Assembly: GCA_050942895.1 (NCBI GenBank)
Contig: JBMNOE010000032.1
Location: forward strand, 1-24,772
Origin: JBNRMR01 sp050942895
GTDB taxonomy: Bacteria; Bacillota; Clostridia; Christensenellales; UBA1750
Reading direction: 5' to 3'
Length of the DNA: 24,772 bases
Position numbers and translations under genes: made by a program. Positions 22,522-24,772 of the stretch are shown here, one piece after another (within the stretch, counting starts at the first letter, position 1; each line of letters opens with the position of its first letter). A model generated the notes under the pieces. That model had not been told where the DNA came from, searched no databases, and saw nothing but the letters and a program-made list of their open reading frames with translations.

Positions 22522-22962
22522 GTGAAAACTTTTATGGCTAAACCCGCCGAAGTCGAGCGCAAGTGGTATGTCATAGATGCTCAGGATCAGGTTCTGGGGC
22601 GTCTTGCAAGCCAGGTCGCGGCGATTCTTCGTGGCAAGAACAAGCCCACATACACCCCTCATGTGGACACCGGCGATCATGTGATCGTCATCAACGCTTC
22701 AAAAATCGTCCTTACAGGGCGAAAGATAGATCAGAAGGTTTATTACAGGCACTCCGGCTATGTAGGCGGCCTGAAGGAGATACCCTACAAGCGGCTGATG
22801 GAAACCAATCCCGAGTTTGTTGTGGCAGAAGCCATTCGCGGGATGCTGCCCCACAACACCCTTGGCCGCAAAATGTTCAAAAAACTTCGCGTCTACGCCG
22901 GCGCAGAGCATGAGCACCAGGCACAGATGCCCGAAGAACTCAAGCTCACATACAGCAAGTAA
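22522..22962 (+). CDS. rplM: 50S ribosomal protein L13
   Basis: L13 is an early-assembly protein of the large subunit. The 146-residue product is full length and easily recognised: K-T-F-M-A-K-P near the start, R-K-W-Y-V-I-D-A, L-G-R-L-A-S-Q-V-A, V-I-V-I-N-A, Y-R-H-S-G-Y-V-G-G, and R-G-M-L-P-H-N-T-L-G-R. The start is GTG 22522, with AAGGAGG nine bases upstream; it is preferred over ATG 22534 because the family begins M-K-T-F. It is the first gene of the conserved rplM-rpsI operon. Confidence 0.98.
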   Translation: MKTFMAKPAEVERKWYVIDAQDQVLGRLASQVAAILRGKNKPTYTPHVDTGDHVIVINASKIVLTGRKIDQKVYYRHSGYVGGLKEIPYKRLMETNPEFVVAEAIRGMLPHNTLGRKMFKKLRVYAGAEHEHQAQMPEELKLTYSK

Positions 22963-22977
22963 AGGAGGCCGCGCAGC

Positions 22978-23370
22978 ATGGCAACAACATTTTATTACGG
23001 CACAGGCCGCAGGAAGTCTTCCGTGGCGCGGGTCAGACTCGTTCCCGGCGAAGGCAAAATTCTTATCAACAAGCGCGATATAGATAACTATTTCGGCATG
23101 GAAACCCTTAAGATAATCGTTCGTCAGCCTCTGGTGCTTACCGACACCACCGGCAAGTACGATGTCATCGTCAATGTCGGCGGCGGAGGCTTTACAGGCC
23201 AGGCCGGCGCCATACGCCACGGCATTTCAAGGGCGCTCATAAAGACCGATGCGGATCTTCGCTCCCCCCTGAAGAAGGCAGGCTTCTTGACCAGAGATCA
23301 GCGGATGAAAGAGCGCAAAAAGTACGGCCTGCACGCCGCACGCCGCTCCCCCCAGTTCTCAAAGAGATAG
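22978..23370 (+). CDS. rpsI: 30S ribosomal protein S9
   Basis: S9 is a small-subunit protein whose C-terminal tail reaches the P-site tRNA. The 130-residue product has the family start (Y-G-T-G-R-R-K-S-S-V-A-R-V), G-G-G-G-F-T-G-Q-A-G-A-I-R-H-G-I-S-R-A-L, and the invariant end Q-F-S-K-R. AAAGGAGG lies nine bases before the ATG and the gap from rplM is 15 bp, so the two are translated from one mRNA. Confidence 0.98.
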   Translation: MATTFYYGTGRRKSSVARVRLVPGEGKILINKRDIDNYFGMETLKIIVRQPLVLTDTTGKYDVIVNVGGGGFTGQAGAIRHGISRALIKTDADLRSPLKKAGFLTRDQRMKERKKYGLHAARRSPQFSKR

Positions 23371-23400
23371 TCTTTTTCCAACCCCGCAGTCAGTCAAACA

Positions 23401-23445
23401 AAAGCCCGCATTCAGTCTGCATCAGACCGTCTGCGGGCTTTCTTA
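23401..23445 (+). terminator. Terminator of rplM-rpsI
   Basis: AAAGCCCGCA (23401-23410) pairs perfectly with TGCGGGCTTT (23432-23441), with an inner GTCTG/CAGAC stem, followed by CTTATT. It lies 30 bp after the rpsI stop. Confidence 0.92.
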
Positions 23446-23589
23446 TTAATCCTTCGTAAAACTGACCGTAAGGCTCTCATTTTTGATTTGTGCCATAAAA
23501 CTTTGCACATCGGAAGCAAAGAAGTGGTAACAGGCCGTAAAGAAGCTTTTGCAGCTGTTGAAGCATAGGCTTAAGTTCACAATAGAATG

Positions 23590-24510
23590 TTATAATTTCC
23601 CAAAGCCTCTTAAATAAAGCAAGTTTAATATAATGCCGTTTGATTTCCACCAGTTTTTGCTGACAGCCCATTCATTGGGATAATCCTTCCAACTCCAGGG
23701 AATGCTCCAAGAACCGTCAGCAAGCTGGGTTTTGGCGATATGTTCACACTCATACTCCGCAATATTTTTATTATCGACATAAAAGATGCTATCTTTAGAA
23801 TTGAGGAATTGTGAGGGCTTGCAAATATATGAAGATTCCCACTCGACTATGTTTTGGGTAATACTGTCCTTTACCTGCTTAAGCATCTTTTCCCTGAATG
23901 CGCATAGACCAAAGATATTGGCAACATCCGCTTCTTCACAAGACTCCATGAGTCTGACATAGCAAAGACTTGTATGCATGTCGTTTTGACGTTGTGCAGC
24001 GAAAAGCTGTTCAAGCGCTTCCTTTGTAACACGAAGACCCAGTTTGTATAATTCACTTTGTTTGTCTGCAAAACAAATTATAAATCCTGCAAGGGCGGCA
24101 GTAGGGTTGTAATCGTTGTGACGGGTACTGTCACTATCCGTATGCCACCACGGCGCATGAGGATAATTCTTGTTGCTTTCTACGGTGTTATACCAAAAAT
24201 GGCCATCGAAATCTTTGCCGCTTTCAAGGTAATGCAATATGCCTTGAATAACTGTGTGAGATTTGTCTTTAAAGTCGATCTCACGCAAGATTTCTGTGGC
24301 GGCCCAAGTTTGTATTGGTGACGAATCAGGATTCCACGAGTCCGCTTCCAGGCCATGCCCAAAACCGCCGTCCTCGTTTTGGTAAGCAGCTAATGCGGTC
24401 AACACAGCGTTCTTGTTGCCGGCTTCGAAATGATGCTTCCATCGAGCGATATCAATTGGACGGGAATTCCGATAGATAAATTTACGAGCTTTTTCAAAGA
24501 TGATATTCAT
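23590..24510 (-). CDS. Alpha/alpha-toroid (squalene cyclase/prenyltransferase-like) protein of unknown function
   Basis: I do not know a specific function for this 306-residue protein. It has the repeats of the alpha/alpha-toroid fold: Q-N-E-D-G-G-F-G-H-G-L-E-A-D (44-57) and the QW-like Q-L-A-D-G-S-W-S-I-P-W (262-272), with further aromatic-rich helices between. The D-x-D-D acid motif of true squalene-hopene cyclases is absent, so cyclase activity is not supported. Similar stand-alone proteins are common in Firmicutes. The start is ATG 24510, with AGAGGG six bases upstream; ATG 24516 would leave no spacing. The gene is visibly richer in A+T than its neighbours and stands alone between rpsI and tRNA-Asn, which fits an accessory or acquired gene. 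Confidence 0.78.
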   Translation of the reverse strand: MNIIFEKARKFIYRNSRPIDIARWKHHFEAGNKNAVLTALAAYQNEDGGFGHGLEADSWNPDSSPIQTWAATEILREIDFKDKSHTVIQGILHYLESGKDFDGHFWYNTVESNKNYPHAPWWHTDSDSTRHNDYNPTAALAGFIICFADKQSELYKLGLRVTKEALEQLFAAQRQNDMHTSLCYVRLMESCEEADVANIFGLCAFREKMLKQVKDSITQNIVEWESSYICKPSQFLNSKDSIFYVDNKNIAEYECEHIAKTQLADGSWSIPWSWKDYPNEWAVSKNWWKSNGIILNLLYLRGFGKL

Positions 24511-24580
24511 TCTCATCCCTCTAAGTATAATATTTTTCTTTTATAATACTATAATGTTCGCAAAAAAGACAGCGTTTAAA

Positions 24581-24615
24581 ATAAGAGAAGCCAACTGCGA
24601 TGCAATCGGCTTCTC
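24581..24615 (-). terminator. Second terminator-like hairpin downstream of tRNA-Asn
   Basis: On the minus strand, GAGAAGCC (24615-24608) pairs with GGCTTCTC (24592-24585), followed by TTATTTTAAA. Confidence 0.75.
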
Positions 24616-24645
24616 CTATTAAGCGGGTCAGCGCCAAAAGGCATG

Positions 24646-24680
24646 AAAAGGCGGCGATATCTATTGTCAGATATCGCCGC
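24646..24680 (-). terminator. Probable terminator immediately after tRNA-Asn
   Basis: A perfect 12-bp inverted repeat, GCGGCGATATCT (24651-24662) and AGATATCGCCGC (24669-24680), starts two bases after the tRNA 3' CCA. On the minus strand it is followed by CTTTTC, so the U run is short. Confidence 0.7.
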
Positions 24681-24682
24681 TG

Positions 24683-24757
<75 letters not shown>

Positions 24758-24772
24758 ATGTCTTTGTCTCGG

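Noticed and set aside
23477..23671. 64-residue minus-strand frame overlapping the 3' end of the toroid gene
   Set aside because: It largely overlaps the real gene in another frame and has no ribosome site or family match.

Overview
The window looks like a spore-forming member of the Clostridia: moderately GC-rich, with SpoIIID behind a sigma-E-type promoter, a T-box leader, strong AGGAGG ribosome sites, RlmN, MinD/MinE and a ribosomal L13/S9 operon. Gene content is mostly housekeeping. The species cannot be named from this sequence.

Layout. 1-3946 (+): rsmB (open at the left edge, with an 11-residue tandem repeat at its N-terminal side), rlmN, minD, minE, with ATGA-type overlaps. 3947-4876: non-coding DNA, one small cysteine-rich gene (-) and terminators. 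4877-6220 (-): CNNM/CorC-type membrane protein. 6487-8115 (+): guaB encoding an IMP dehydrogenase of the Tritrichomonas foetus type. 8116-8744: non-coding DNA with dispersed repeats. 8745-9935 (-): two family-4-like uracil-DNA glycosylases, one with the Fe-S cysteines and one without any cysteine. 9984-12628 (+): a flippase-like membrane protein, a Nudix hydrolase and a TRM11-like methyltransferase, overlapping end to end. 12645-17563 (+): promoter, T-box, an AspRS-GatC fusion, gatA, and a gatB that stops after the cradle domain. 17602-17980 (+): spoIIID. 18031-22320 (-): GNAT, a GH106-like glycoside hydrolase and a nitroreductase. 22394-23445 (+): promoter, structured leader, rplM-rpsI. 23590-24510 (-): alpha/alpha-toroid protein of unknown role. 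24683-24757 (-): tRNA-Asn(GTT).

The most interesting part is 12645-17563. It encodes the tRNA-dependent asparagine pathway: AspRS charges tRNA-Asn with aspartate and GatCAB amidates it. Here AspRS and GatC are one 696-residue polypeptide. GatB keeps its kinase (cradle) domain but lacks the helical and YqeY-like domains that normally hold the tRNA. GatA keeps K79, S154 and S178. The leader is a T-box with AAC (Asn) and overlapping GAA (Glu) triplets in the likely specifier region. My inference is a covalently tethered transamidosome in which AspRS supplies the tRNA grip that GatB has lost. Fusion and truncation are read directly from the sequence; the functional link is a hypothesis.

A second unusual feature is the R/P-rich repeat array at the N-terminus of RsmB: at least eleven copies of an 11-residue unit, continuing beyond the window.
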